Positions 32,908 to 45,091 of a stretch of DNA of 64,000 bases are shown one piece after another. Position numbers and translations under genes: made by a program. Position 1 is the first letter of the stretch. Every line of letters starts with the position of its first letter. Source of the stretch: Notospermus geniculatus (Eukaryota > Nemertea > Pilidiophora > Heteronemertea > Lineidae); the NCBI GenBank assembly GCA_002633025.1, contig NMRB01000896.1:142312-206311 (forward strand), written 5' to 3'. Below the pieces are notes generated by a model. It made no database searches. It worked only from the letters and a program-made list of their open reading frames with translations, and was not told the DNA's origin.

Positions 32908-33021
32908 ATCGTTGGTCAGTGGAACTGAAATAAAGCGCTGAATAGACTGGTTCTATTGTTTGCCGCTGCACTTCCGTGGCGCTACTGTCCAAGCGAGCGC
33001 CGCGGGAGTGCAGCGGCAAAG
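32760..33021. promoter_or_regulatory. Bidirectional PCLAF-TRIP4 promoter
   Basis: The 262 bases between the divergent start codons (PCLAF copy B and TRIP4) lack a TATA box but hold four matches to the E2F consensus TTTSSCGC: TTTCCCGC at 32816 and 32830, TTTGCCGC at 32959, and its complement GCGGCAAA at 33013. E2F control suits PCLAF, an S-phase gene. The last two sites are the arms of an inverted repeat directly before the TRIP4 ATG. Confidence 0.75.
32959..33020. repeat. Perfect 14-bp inverted repeat before the TRIP4 start codon
   Basis: Left arm TTTGCCGCTGCACT (32959-32972) and right arm AGTGCAGCGGCAAA (33007-33020) are exact complements. Inside, GGCGCT and AGCGCC can extend the pairing. 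One base separates the right arm from the ATG at 33022. If transcribed, it would place a GC-rich hairpin on the first start codon. Confidence 0.85.
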
Positions 33022-36000
33022 ATGAAAACCACTCCAAAGCACAGCATGGCCGCGCCGGCTGTGGAGTGGATTTGTGCTGAGCTGTCAAAATTACTCGATT
33101 TCGATGCTGATGAAGATATTGCGAAGTAAGAAAGAAATGAATAACGAATGAGAAGATATCTGTTTCCAGATATGTCAGCAAAATACATGGCATTGGTGGA
33201 AAAAAGTCGTTTGTGATAAAAAAATTATTTTCGTTTTCGCTTCACAGACATGATGATCATGATCATGATGTTCGCATGTGTAGGCCTAGGCCTATGTGCA
33301 CCGGTAGGCTACTGTAGGCCTACATATGCTAAGGCCATATTGCATTGCACTTGCAGGTAGTGGTGCAATCGTGCTTGTGGTTGTACTGTAGGCCTAGGCC
33401 TATCGTGTATGCTTTGGACTCTGGTGATCTATTTTATAAGGAATGTGCAAATATTCGACCCCAACCCAACCGGGTCGAATGTGACCCCGATTGGGGTCGA
33501 AAATTTGTGAAATTGTGGGAGACGACTTTACTTTTACTATCATATAACCCCGGCCCCCCCACTCAGGTGTCAACCATACCGCATGCTCGTACCAATTTTC
33601 GCGGGAAAAGGGGTCATTTTCGGCAGCAGTCTTCGGGAAAAAATTCCCGAAAAACACTTAAAATAGGGGTAGGCCTACTTTGAATGACTTTTCTCCCGAA
33701 AAATTCTTTAAAAGGGGGGCAAAAGTTATGAAAGTCCTATTCTCAATGAAAAATCCTGTAAAAAGGGGGTGAAAATCCCTTGGTTCCTTCAAAATTAGGG
33801 TGTCTAATTGCATAAAAAATCCCGAAAAAGGGGTGAAAATATCTTGGTTCCTTCCATTAGGGGGTCTAATTGGATGAAAAAAGCCCGCAGAAAGGGGTGG
33901 AAAATTTTCCTTGGTTCCTTCCATAAGGGGGTCCTTTTCAAACTCAGGAACAAGCATATGTGTACCCTAAAATTAAGGAGTGGGGGGCCGGGCATATAAC
34001 TGAGGAATGTGGGTGCACAGTAGCGAGGTTTCGCAAATCCCACGAAACATGAAGTGCGAAATACAAAATTGGACTTCCAAGACGTAATCAGGAGATGGCT
34101 GGTACCACAAATATCGCCTGCTGCAACGGTGTAGCCTATATTAAACTTTGAAATTTATCTTTTGTTTCCACTTTGTAGACACACTGGCAGCAGGGACATT
34201 TGTGGTACCAACCATATCCAGAAATACAGTACATGTAGGTCATGGAAATGAAGTTGAATTTCGTATTTCGTCAGATTTGTGAAACCTCACTATTGTCAAT
34301 GTCATGCAATATCCAGCAGATGCCACAGGAGTTTTTGACATGCGTGAAGCCATTGAAGAGTTGACTTGAATACGGCATTAAAGTCTTCATTTGTTACTTC
34401 AACTCTTATTCAATTTCAGTTACATCCTTGCCATTGGGAACAGGCGCGACTTGGAAGATTATATGTTTGCATTGCTAGATGCATCCGAACCAAAAAATTC
34501 CAAATTCATTGATGAGCTACTGAGAAAGTGGAGTGCACCTTCAAGGAAGATTGATACTTCAGTACCAGAGAATTTCACAGTAGGCATATTATGAAGGACT
34601 TATTTGTAGTGCCTAGATTATTCTCCCAAGTTCATCAACAAGATATTGAATGTCTCTGTCTTCTATGTTTAATGATTATTACGTCCCACTGAGCAAATGT
34701 GACTTCTAGAATATGGGCCTTAATTTTCGACGCTTCCAGTCTGTCGTTATTGCTCTCCTGTACTTTGTAAACTGTTCTTTGTCAGTTTTAGCTGTTGAGT
34801 GTCACTGTCAGTCTTTTAAAAAAAGACTGACAGTGAGACCTTGGAATATTTCCCTCAACAGGCCTACAAGAAGAAGTCTGACAATGAAGTCGTCCAGCAA
34901 AACCAAGAAAAACCAAAATCTAAAAAGAAATCGAAGGGAAAGTTTGTGACTCAGGAGAGTCCAGATGTTGAGACCAATGGGGTGGATGTAAGTTTCCTGC
35001 TTGTATCATTATCTTCCCATTGAGGATGATAAACAAAACTAATGTGGAGATTTTCAGACCGCAAATCCTAATTGTGGGGCAGAAAATAATCTCTAACTGA
35101 CACTTTGTATGGTACCAATCAAAAACACAATTTTCAGGCTTGAAATTGTAGTATATATTTGAATCTTAGAAGCCGCTTAGAATGGGCTGTTTCCAGGTTT
35201 TATTCCCTTGCCAAGGTCTTTGTTGTCTTTTCTGTGATATTGAAATTTCTTCCATCTTTTGTTGTCTCAGAACGGTTCTGTGGATGTATCACAATCGAAA
35301 GATCCATCTAAAAAAGGGAAACACAAATATGTTGCGCTGTATAGTAAAGAAGGACAAGATGCAGCCACTGTGAAGTTACCAGGTAAACATCACACGATAT
35401 ACAGTGTAAGAGATTCAGATTGTAACCTTGGAAACTGGCAAATGAATTTTCTATTACCGGTAGTCCTTCAGCTAGTGGATCATTGTTCACCGAAATTTTT
35501 CAGAGGAAGGACATTGAAAAGTTGAACTGTGAGTTATACTGAGCACTTATGAAACAAGAAAAAAGCTGCCAGAACTGTTTTCTTTCTCATGTCTTGTATC
35601 ATGCCTGTTTTTTCCAGGGCGTCATATTTGTCAGTGTCAGGCTTCTAAACACAAACTTATTGGAAATTGTTTGAAGTGTGGTCGGATTGTATGTGATCAA
35701 GAAGGTTCGGGACCATGTGTTTTCTGCTCAACTCTTGTGAGTATGAATGATAGGATGTTTTGCTACTCCAGACACACACAGTAAAATTTGAATGAATTTG
35801 TCTTCGTGCTGTCCTATTGCTGATTCAGGGTAGCCCAATCATGGGCTGATTCAGGGTAGCCCTTTTCCGATAAAGAGTCAAGTGTGCATGTACTGGTACT
35901 TTAGTATTTGCTTCCATCCATGCTTTGCAGTGACTGGAGAAGAATTTCTACATTCTGTATAGGCCTAACTTACTCCTCTGCTTCTTTGCCTTGTTCTCAA

Positions 36001-39000
36001 TAGGTTTGCACCAAAGAAGAACACGAGATTCTGGCGAGGGGTTCAAAGAAGAGTGAGCGCTTACGACAGGAGTTGATGAGGAAAGGCACAACAGATGAAA
36101 ATGATGCTGTGATTAAACTAGATAGACAATTATTACCGAATGCCTCAGCGAAACTGAAATCAGGCTTTGAACGTGCTGTGGAACAGAAGGAACGCTTGCT
36201 GGAATATGACAGAACCAGGTTGGTGGGCGTGATGTTCTGATGTATACTTCACTTGTGAAATCAACTATGGGCCAAATTCTGCAAAGGTTGTGTGCGGCCA
36301 AACATTTTAGGAACTTTGAAGAACTAAATCTTTACATGTAATGACAGCAGGTGCATGTACTGATATGTTGGAATGTTGTACCGTAGTCATATTTGAGACT
36401 CTTCCATTTCTTAGTTATATTGTCGATGATGTCAGCGGTTTGGCAATGACTTCTTATGCCTTGAAAGTTGCCCGTGCTAAGATATTTTTCTTTGGATATT
36501 TTCAGCGTGCGACGAACTCAGGTAATTGATGACGAATCTGATTATTTTACAACTGATGGCAATCAATGGCTCAGTAAAGAGGAACGCCAGAAACTAAAAC
36601 AAAGGGGCGAAGAACTGCGGTCTGTCAGACATGCCTCAAGGCGAGACAGAAAAATTACGTTTGATTTCGCCGGTCGGCGTGTGATTGATGCTGAGAATGA
36701 TGGTGCTAATATGTATGATATAGAGGACTCGGTTGTACAGGAAGTATTTTATGGTGTGAAGCCAAAGAATAGTGATAACGAATTACAGTCTGAGACCATG
36801 GGTTATTTAGTGAATCCAGGAATCGTACAAGAACCTCCTCAGGTAAGTGTGCTGAGACTCATCACTTTATGTACTTTCAGGGCTTCTCTCAGATCAATAG
36901 ATATTCTGCCAGTTTTGGTAGTTTATGTTGGTGGAATTGCCAGGTCAATTTGGGTAGTGTTTTGATGTGACGTCACACATGACGTAATAATTGCAATATC
37001 TAACTGGAGATTCTGATACATGAGTTCTTCAAAATGTTAATACCCAGAATAGTACTCATGTTCGTCTCCCGTGGCTTCAGATATTTTGTCATTATTTCCA
37101 GTTCGTTAAAACTGGGCTCAGTCAACCGTTCAGTAAAGTCGTGTCACAGAGTAACTCTTCAAGTTCTGCGTCAAATGAGAGAAAGACTTTACGAATACAG
37201 GATCGACAGCTGCTGGAGATGTCAGATGAAGGCATGTGTATGAGTATGCACCAACCGTGGGCATCTTTACTCATTGCTGGGATCAAGAAGTATGTCCTTT
37301 TCCATTTCCTTGGTGGTGGTGGTCTGTTTCACCAGGTCTCTTTTGGATGGATGTTGTGATAATAATAATAAATAATAATAATAATGTGTGGGCTTATAGT
37401 GCCTTTTACATTTAAGTGTCAAGGCACTTCACATTATTACCCAGCCTAATCTAGAAACCTTTCTGTAGAAACCAAGGGCAGCTACAATCAAGCGCACGCA
37501 TGGACATTTCAGGCCAGTTGAGAGTATACAGAGTGACACAGCCAGGGATTGAACCCGCAACCTTCCGATCACGAGTCCAACGCTCTAACCATTGTGCCAC
37601 CGCGCTCCCCGCGTGGGCTGTATGATCTCTTTGTGAGATGTGCAGAAGCTGGCACACCAGAAAATGTCGATGACACGCATCAGCTACAGTACGAGTACGG
37701 GTACTGTGAAAATGTTAAGGGGACACTGCCCCAAATCCTGCTCCAAATCCTCTCTTTGACTGCGCTGATTTTCTGTCAATGTTGTCTAATATGTGACCCG
37801 TGCCAGCAAAATGAGTCAGAATGGGCAGAGAAGAAGACCCAAGGTTTGTTGATTTCAGCATTGTCAGTCCATTGTGAAATTTGACTTTGTCCATTTCTGC
37901 AATTGTTCTCTGGTGTCATCTTGGGTCTTCTTTCCGATGCATTCCGACTCATTTTGCTGTCACGGATCACATATTGCAGTACTTATGGCCAGCTCTCAGT
38001 AGAATTATATTTCTTGCAGGCATGAAGGGCGGTCATGGTACACCAGCCATCGAGGACGATTGTGGATTGCTTCTACAGCGAAGACCCCTTCACAGGAGGA
38101 CATAAATCAACTTGAGAACCAGTACAGGGTCCTCTATAACAGTGGGTTGTTAATACTAATAATGCAAATTGCTCAAACTTGTTTGATAACAGTACTATAC
38201 ACTGTTTTTATTTCACATTACACTAACGTACCTCTGCATTTTAAGTCATTTCTTGTGGCATCTTAACCCATTCTGTCAGTGCTGACCATTTGTGACCCGC
38301 TCTGGCAAAAGCAGATGCATGTCGCTTAGAAGGTGAGCCTTAACAAACTAAGATGGCACCAGGAGAGAATGGAAGAAATAGATTGCTTCAGATTTCAAAA
38401 CAGACAGACAATACTGAAACTGACAAACATTTGGTCTCAACCTGCCAAGCTAAGAGCGACATGCATCTCATTTTGCCAGAGCTGGTCACATTTTGTCATC
38501 GAAGTGCTTGGATAATTCAAAGATGCAAATAACTGCTCCACCGCCGTCTCAGTACTGGTACCAAAACAACGGTGAGAGAATTCATTTCTACCAAGTACCA
38601 TTACATAAATGGCAGTCATGATGATCATATATCCTGTAGGTGTATACCGGTACTGGTAAATTTGTGTACCATTGTTACTGACTTTTCTGTTGATTTTGTT
38701 GTTCTAGATAGAAATATAAAGTTCCCAGAACATTACCCATCTGGATGCCTTCTTGGATGTGTTGAAGTGACTGACTGCCTTGCTCAAGAAGACTATGTTA
38801 AGGAGGTTTGTAAATTCAACGGTCCCAAAATTTCCCCGGGTGCTACGAGGAGGGTGTCATGGTTGAGCTGTGTTGGCAATCAAGAATATCTTGTTCACTG
38901 AACATCCTGCAAGTCATAAGTGCTTATTTTTTCCGACGTAAACAATTTTGATTTCATGAGCATGACCCACCGTAATCTTAGTCTCGGTCTGTTTACTACA

Positions 39001-39542
39001 GTGTGCAGAGACAATAAATTTAAGTGATGTTCATCATGCACATGTTCATCTAATAGGAAGTAGGCGAGATGGGAAGGAGGTGAAATGGGTGTAGGCCAAA
39101 TGGGCTTATGTAAGCTAGCAAAATGAGAGTACACCGCCGCAGTCCGATGGACTTTGAATTGATTAACACCAATATATTGATACTGATTGTCGTACATTGC
39201 AGTTTCCCGATGGTGAATCTGACTCCCACTTCGTCTTCATCTGCCAAGATCCCCATGAACTAGTCGTCAAATTTCCACTCCAAGGAAAACACAAGATATG
39301 TAAGTGTTTTGCTGTGAAGGCCAAATATTGCCATGTATCTGCCTTTGGACGTGCTAGATTGTCAGGGATTGAGATGTTAGAACAGAGTTCAGTCACAATG
39401 TTTAAATGCCAGATTTGAGTGAACAAATTGGAGGTAAAAATTACATTTTTTTTGATTTTTTTCTTTCTTTTTAGATAAACTTGAGTCTCACTTTCATCAA
39501 GCTGCAAAGAAAGGAGCAAGGAGAGTTGAGACAACATTCTAA
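33022..39542 (+). CDS. TRIP4: TRIP4 / ASC-1 (activating signal cointegrator 1), complete
   Basis: Twelve exons: 33022-33125, 34420-34579, 34862-34987, 35271-35382, 35618-35736, 36004-36218, 36506-36842, 37102-37289, 38020-38141, 38708-38805, 39203-39299, 39475-39542 (TAA). All junctions are GT-AG and in frame, giving 581 residues, the same length as human TRIP4. The Cys-rich zinc-binding segment (about 172-209: CQC, NCLKCGRIVC, GPCVFCSTLVC) and RTQVIDDESDYF are nearly invariant. The C-terminal ASCH domain (about 436-560) contains MHQPWASLL, EGRSWYTSHRGRLWIA and YPSGCLLGC. TRIP4 is a subunit of the ASC-1 complex (ASCC1-3) that works in transcription coactivation, alkylation repair and ribosome quality control. 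ATG 33046 (Met-9) has a better Kozak context and could be the true start. A poly(A) signal may lie at 39821, inside a MITE. Confidence 0.96.
33660..33965. repeat. 65-bp minisatellite in TRIP4 intron 1
   Basis: Four to five degenerate units of about 65 bases, each with CCCGAAAAAGGGGTGAAAAT and CTTGGTTCCTTCCATTAGGG motifs. Both strands show short meaningless open frames here. Confidence 0.75.
34021..34292. mobile_element. AGTGAGGTTTCGCAAATC-family MITE in TRIP4 intron 1
   Basis: Ends TAGCGAGGTTTCGCAAATCC and GATTTGTGAAACCTCACTA, with the internal GGTACCACAAATATCGCCTG. It is shorter than the full-length copy because of internal deletion. Confidence 0.8.
37372..37607 (-). mobile_element. tRNA-derived SINE, full length
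   Basis: On the minus strand it starts GGAGCGCGGTGGCACAATGG, with the A box TGGCACAATGGTTAG and B box GGTTCAATCCC spaced as in a tRNA. A unique body (CACTTAAATGTAAAAGGCAC) and an (ATT)n tail at 37399-37372 follow. It sits in the TRIP4 intron between exons 8 and 9. Confidence 0.75.
37791..37972. mobile_element. GTGACCCGTSACAGCAAAA MITE, copy 1
   Basis: Ends ATGTGACCCGTGCCAGCAAAA and TTTTGCTGTCACGGATCACAT are inverted. The inner arms pair around AGAAGACCCAAG and CTTGGGTCTTCTTT. It lies within a TRIP4 intron. Confidence 0.8.
38291..38490. mobile_element. GTGACCCGTSACAGCAAAA MITE, copy 2
   Basis: Ends TGTGACCCGCTCTGGCAAAA and TTTTGCCAGAGCTGGTCACA. AACATTTGGTCTCAACCTGCC inside is shared, in reverse, with the copy at 41552. 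Confidence 0.8.
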
Positions 39543-39750
39543 AGACATCCAGTGCTGAACAGGATCTCCAGTATCGAGTCCAGACAAAAAACCGCTTAAG
39601 AAATCCAATTTCATCTCTGTTTATGTTCCAAATTTTGGTTGATGGCTGAAATTGATCAAGCTCCCATTGGTGCCAGAGTAATCAACATATCAGACAATCA
39701 TTCAAGTACCAGTTGGCAGTTGGACTGCTGTCGAGATTTTATGAATCATT

Positions 39751-40206
39751 TTAGGCCATTCTTTTTTTATTTGTTGTTTAGCGGACCCGCCGTAGTTAGA
39801 TTTTGGCAATTTGGAAAAAAAATAAAATTGAAAAAAAACATCTTTTTTATTTCCGCCGGTCCCGTTTTTCAACCTTTCAATGTTTTTTCAAAATCATTCT
39901 TCAGTGAGGTATGAGCACTCTATTAAAAACATTTGGTGAGGTCCCGTCCAGTGCTGTTGTGGGGGATATTTTCGAACATTTGCCGTGTTCGTCGGCCAGG
40001 CAGATCGGCGACATCAACAGCAATCATGATATTTGAGGTTTTTTATTTCCGCCTGTCTTGGTTTCGCTGGATAAAGGCTAGCTAAAACGAAAAATATAAA
40101 TCCATCAGAAAGATTGGACTTTTATTTTTATTTTTTTTCCTGTCTCCTGTCTTGAGTGTACTGGGAAAAAATCCGCTAAACAACAAATAAAAAAAGAATG
40201 GCCTTA
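39751..40206. mobile_element. 456-bp element with 35-bp terminal inverted repeats
   Basis: Left TIR TTAGGCCATTC(T)nATTTGTTGTTTAGCGGA and right TIR TCCGCTAAACAACAAAT(A)nGAATGGCCTTA match over about 35 bases. It sits 208 bases after the TRIP4 stop and supplies the first AATAAA (39821) downstream of it. Non-coding. Confidence 0.85.
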
Positions 40207-40619
40207 TGGTGCCTGTACTTGGACTGTCAGTTGAATCTAAGTCATTCCCAAATTCTTTGACTAGGAAGCTCTGGTTTCTCCTACATCACATTTGTAAGAT
40301 CTGTGGTGTTACACACTCAGTAACAGTGGTGTGCTCTTTGTTGGATGTATATTTTTGCCTTTGAAGCAGTTGACCAAGTTGTTAAATACTTGAAACGTCA
40401 CGCCATGTTACAGAGTTTATAATCAATGTTGATATCTCGAAGTCCCTGTGTTTATTTCATCATTGAACCTGAAGCATTATTTTCATGTTTTTGGCTCAAC
40501 TGTGAGCCTGTTTTTGGTAATAATAATATACAGTATATCCATGTAGCCATTGCCTGGGCGTAGTAATACCAGCAGCTTACAGGAGGACATGGTTGTGATG
40601 TGGTCACTATGACGCTTTC

Positions 40620-40765
40620 TCAGGCGCGATCCAGAGGGGTGCACATCTCCCCTTTCGGCCAACAAATCCGTAAAATTGACTGTGAAATTCTGGAATTGGG
40701 CCCAAATTTCAAAGTTGCTAGCACAGGGCACCCCCTCTTTTCCCAAATCTGGGATCCGCCCCTGT
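40620..40765. mobile_element. Short relative of the CAGGGGCGGATCCAG element
   Basis: It starts CAGGCGCGATCCAGAGGGG and ends GGGATCCGCCCCTG, about 145 bases, with CTCCCCTTTCGGCC near the left end. Non-autonomous. Confidence 0.55.
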
Positions 40766-41551
40766 TTGATTATTTATTGTTTCTAATTTATATCTGTGTC
40801 AAACGGAATAGTTGAGTGCGTTTTCCCAGTTATTTACCCATGATAAGTACATGTTGAGGAAAAGGTTTCAGTAAGGAGAAAGTTTACTGTGTAACCTCGA
40901 GTGATTGGTCCATTACTGGCACGCCTGAGGCAGTGTTTCTGCTGTAGTTCAAACACATTAGTGTAGGTGGCTCTACTGTCGTAACTGGGCTGAATCATGT
41001 GGCAAACTCTACAACAGTGCCGATTTTCTCCACTACGTTACACAAATAGACACTGTCATCGACCAGTCGCCGCCATGTTTGACCGCATCACTCCTCGTAA
41101 TGGAGTTAACGTTAGGAGCCTGATCACAATTGGTAGATATTTAACCTTCCGCTGCACTACTTTTCAAGATGGTAACCTTCGAACGAGACTAGAGGGTGTT
41201 GGTTGAACCTCGTCCCAAGACCCTCTAGTGTCAAGATTGAATCATGTGGCTGTTTGAGCGCCACACGCCACGGGTGTGGAGGCGGGAGAGACGGGAACCA
41301 GTCTAACTGAATTGAACAATTTATTGAGTCTATCATACGTGGACGACAGGGTCTACAGAGGTGACGGGTTTCGCGCCGCCCAATGAGAGAGATAGACAAC
41401 CGGATCGTGCCATGCTGACAACAACCCTCCCACTAATGAGACCATCAGTCAGAGGCCAAGCAATAATATCGTACCAGTGTACCATGAGGAGGTCAAGTCC
41501 TCATGTGCGCACCGGTGGTGACGCAAAAACTGTTGCCAATCGCCGCCAAAT

Positions 41552-41750
41552 TTGACCCGTCACAGCAAACGTAGGCGCATGTCGCTCTGAGCTTGGCAGG
41601 TTGAGACCAAATGTTTGTCAGTTTCAATATTATCTGTCTGTTATGAAATCTGAAATGATCTATTTCTTTCATTCTCTCCTGCTGTCATCTCAGTTCGTTG
41701 AGGCTCACCTTCTGAGTGACATGCGACTAGTTTTGCTGTGACGGGTCACA
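41552..41750. mobile_element. GTGACCCGTSACAGCAAAA MITE, copy 3
   Basis: Ends TTGACCCGTCACAGCAAA and TTTTGCTGTGACGGGTCACA. The body is the reverse complement of 38291-38490 (GGCAGGTTGAGACCAAATGT), so the two insertions have opposite orientation. Confidence 0.8.
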
Positions 41751-42755
41751 AATGACAAAAATGATCTGTAGTGGTCATTGTCGGACGTAAGCTTTGATTG
41801 CCCATGATTCGGTGTTAGCTTTTTCTTTGATAGAAACTTCTGCTGTCAGTTTCCTTCCTTTCAGTTCACCATCCCTGGGCAATACGATTGGGCAGATCCC
41901 CTCCCCGTGCCAATCCAGTGAAATGTTATGAATATGAACCCTGTCACTGATGATGACGCTGATGATGATGACGAGGGCCGCGGTGTCACGTCAGCGTTGA
42001 ACACGGTCAAGCCATGATTGATAAAGATTAGACCCCTTAACCCCTAGAATAGATCGGAAGACAACTATCCATTCTCCAGCATTCAATCGGAGACAGGTGC
42101 CATCACCGCATTTGTCATTACATCTCATCAAGACGGATGTCATCTCCAAATACTGTCATACTTGGACGTATCCTCAATATCACGGCTGATTTTATTTTCC
42201 CATTTCTGCAAGTATCGATCCAGACATTAAGGTATTTCTTCTGTGGAGGCATTCATGCATGTTCTATCGGCTCGCAATATTGGACGTCCGTATTGACCAA
42301 TCTGGATGGCAAGACCGCGGTGAAGGTTTGTCATGCCGTGATTGGACGCTCGAGTTGCTGTTGATAAACGGAAGATGTTTACTGATCAGCCATGTGTATA
42401 ATTGTCTCCGTTAATTTGCCGAGTGGTGAGATGAGTGCTTGGCAACCCTGTTCTGAACCAGCACTCTCACTGAGGTGATGAAGACGAGGTCTTGTTTCAC
42501 ATTTTCGGTCCCAGCGGGTCTCTGCTTCGTTTGAGATTGCTCCAAAATGCAACAGCGGTAGACATGGACAACCAGTGGTGATGAATGTCTCTCAGTGGCA
42601 GAATGTCTCTGTCGGCTGTAAGAAACGACGAGGTAGAAGTTCAAACTCGCCAAAGGTCTCCAACTGTTCACATTCCCAGTGCCTTGGCACCACAGAGGTG
42701 ACACTGACAGGCTGCCTCTATCTGCTGAGCAGAGGAATTTTGTGGTTGCAACGTG

Positions 42756-42918
42756 TAAAGCGGTTTTTCCACGGAACAATTTTATTGCACAATATGGGGC
42801 CCAAAATGAGTGTCATGTGCTTCTGCTATAATGGATGGGAGAAAGATTGGCAACAGTATTGCCCATTTTGATCCTCATAATATTGTGCAGTAATATTGCA
42901 CGTGGATAGGCCCCTTTA
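42756..42918. mobile_element. TAAAGCGGTTTTTCCACG MITE, copy 1
   Basis: Ends TAAAGCGGTTTTTCCACG and CGTGGATAGGCCCCTTTA are inverted. The centre holds ATTGCACAATATGGGGCCCA and AATATTGTGCAGTAATATTG. Confidence 0.8.
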
Positions 42919-43309
42919 TGCCCGCTGTACACGATCAAATTTTTCATTCAATTTTCTGAATATGATCAAGGCCTAAATGCTGGTTTATACATTGAAGGCC
43001 CAATAGGACCGGAATCTGAATTTCCAAAAATTGGGTGAAAAATTTGATCTTGTAGGCCTGCAGCGGGCGGGCATAAGACGAGTCACAACTGATTATTGTG
43101 CTGTGACAATACCATACCGCCCGGTTACTATTTTTACCAGCAAAGTTTGGACAACTAAATTTTACTCAGTGACCACATTGTCGATGGTGAGATAGGAGAA
43201 AAGCAAGTTAGGACAAACAATGAAATTGACAAGTTCGACGTCATTCGGGCGGTTCGGTGTTGCTTGTTTGAAAATTTCGTACGACCAAATCCCCGTGAAA
43301 TCCCATTTG

Positions 43310-43467
43310 TAAAGCGGTTTTTCCACGTCACAATATTATTGCACAATATGGGGCCCAATGGGTGTCATGTGCTTCTGGCATAACGGATGGAAGAAAAATT
43401 GGTAATGATATTGCCCATTTTGATGCTCATATTGTGCAATAATATTGCACGTGGATAGGCCGCTTTA
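43310..43467. mobile_element. TAAAGCGGTTTTTCCACG MITE, copy 2
   Basis: Same family as 42756-42918, better preserved: TAAAGCGGTTTTTCCACGT and ACGTGGATAGGCCGCTTTA. It directly adjoins the next MITE. Confidence 0.85.
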
Positions 43468-43468
43468 G

Positions 43469-43596
43469 GTCCAATTCATACTTCCTCGCCGACCAGTATG
43501 CGGAACGGAACAGGCTTTGTTTGGAACCACCTTGGCGAGAAATAACAAAGCATTTTCCGTTTTGCAAACTGGTCGGCGAGGAAGCATAATTTGATC
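43469..43596. mobile_element. TTCCTCGCCGACCAGT palindromic MITE
   Basis: Arms CTTCCTCGCCGACCAGT and ACTGGTCGGCGAGGAAG are exact complements, extended by AATTCATA- and TAATTTGAT-like flanks. About 128 bases. Confidence 0.75.
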
Positions 43597-45091
43597 CTTG
43601 GGTGTGTTCCTGAACGAATAAAGTCAGCCTATTTGAATGTTATAGGTGAAGACACATGGCCGTTCATTTACGACGAGAAATCCCTCTGCCTTTATGTGTA
43701 GGCCTACATCCACCCCAGGAAGAAATACTAGTGTTTACATCAAGAATTTGGCAGCTTTCCTTCGTTCTTCACATCAAGTGAGTTTGAGACCGGTCATCAG
43801 ACAACAGAATGCTCGGCAACTCGTTCCACATCAACCTGTGCATGACTAAATTTTCGTAAGTAATATTTTGCCAGTAGGCGACTAGAACCGAATTCCCGTA
43901 TTCCATGGGATCTTTACTCCGTTTGGAACGAATTTTTAGATATTTTACATGCCGCAACACCAATTTGGATGGCAGTGGCCCTCTTCCATTCATAACGCTG
44001 TGCGCAGTGTCATCGTTCCCCATCGTTCGTGGCACTTCCCTATTTGGAACGTACATGTAACGCTTTGGTGTCCGCGCTCGCTGCGAGATGGCCATTCTTG
44101 CATCTGGCGAGCCAGTATGAAAATCATCGGGTTATGCTTCACGGACCACGGCACGAAAAACGGCCAAATTTGTACATACATGTAATTAAAAGTTCATTTT
44201 TAACATAGGCCTACCGACTTTACAATCAGTCAAAACAGATGGTCAAGGCATGATTCCATCAAAAAACAGATGCACACAACGATTTGACCGAAATTGAGTT
44301 GATCAGAATTAAGTTAATGAATGATTTGAAACATTTTCGAACACTATTTTGGGAAACAGCCACACCCAGTATGCAATAGAGGGTCTACCTACAACAGCCT
44401 CCACCCGACACCGGCAGCACTTAATATCAAAAGAAAGGGGATGCGAACATAATTAATGTAACACGACCAGCGTATTGATAGGTCCTTAATTACTGTCCTC
44501 CTCAGCGATATGGACAAAAGATGCAAAAATATACTCTGACCATGTTTCTGTTATGTGAATAGTGTTGATCATTAATGAAGACAATAGACTTCATTAGTGT
44601 GAGGAGACGATATCGATGAGATAGTATGCCGATACTACACAAAAGGAAATGCATGACTTGTTGAATAGATGGACTTGTGTGACCAACACACCAACGTGGT
44701 AACATTCATGACACTTTTGGAGTGAAGGACTGTCTATTTTTATCCAACCTCATTATTTTGATATCCAATATGGAACCTTTAATTGGATCAATGGGTTACG
44801 GCAAATAAACCATAGAAAAGAGATGGGACGAAAAAGCTTTGGAAATGATTACGGTTGATCAATGGGATGGATGGGTTACTTAGACTGAGGAGAAAAAATA
44901 ATTAGGTACTCTCAGGGGGTCTGCACCTACGGAGCGCTGATATGAAAGGTGATCCTGCTTTGGGTGTTTCCCCATTTGCAGGGTTCACATTCCTGGGAAT
45001 GCCACTCAGCAATAACCTGCCGAACAACATATAAAATTCGGCCTACGACCGTTCCAACAATCTGTAGGTTTGCTCTCATAAAGACCATGGC

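Larger units (their letters stand above)
40207..42755. other. Intergenic, no gene recognised
   Basis: Contains the elements at 40620 and 41552 and a GATGAT-rich patch near 41950. No conserved coding exon seen. Confidence 0.45.

Noticed and set aside
39743-40206. 3' exon of TRIP4
   Set aside because: The TRIP4 stop at 39542 matches the family C-terminus; the sequence here is a palindromic element.
43769-44095. 108-codon minus-strand frame
   Set aside because: No homology, no promoter or splice signals, and no conserved motif.
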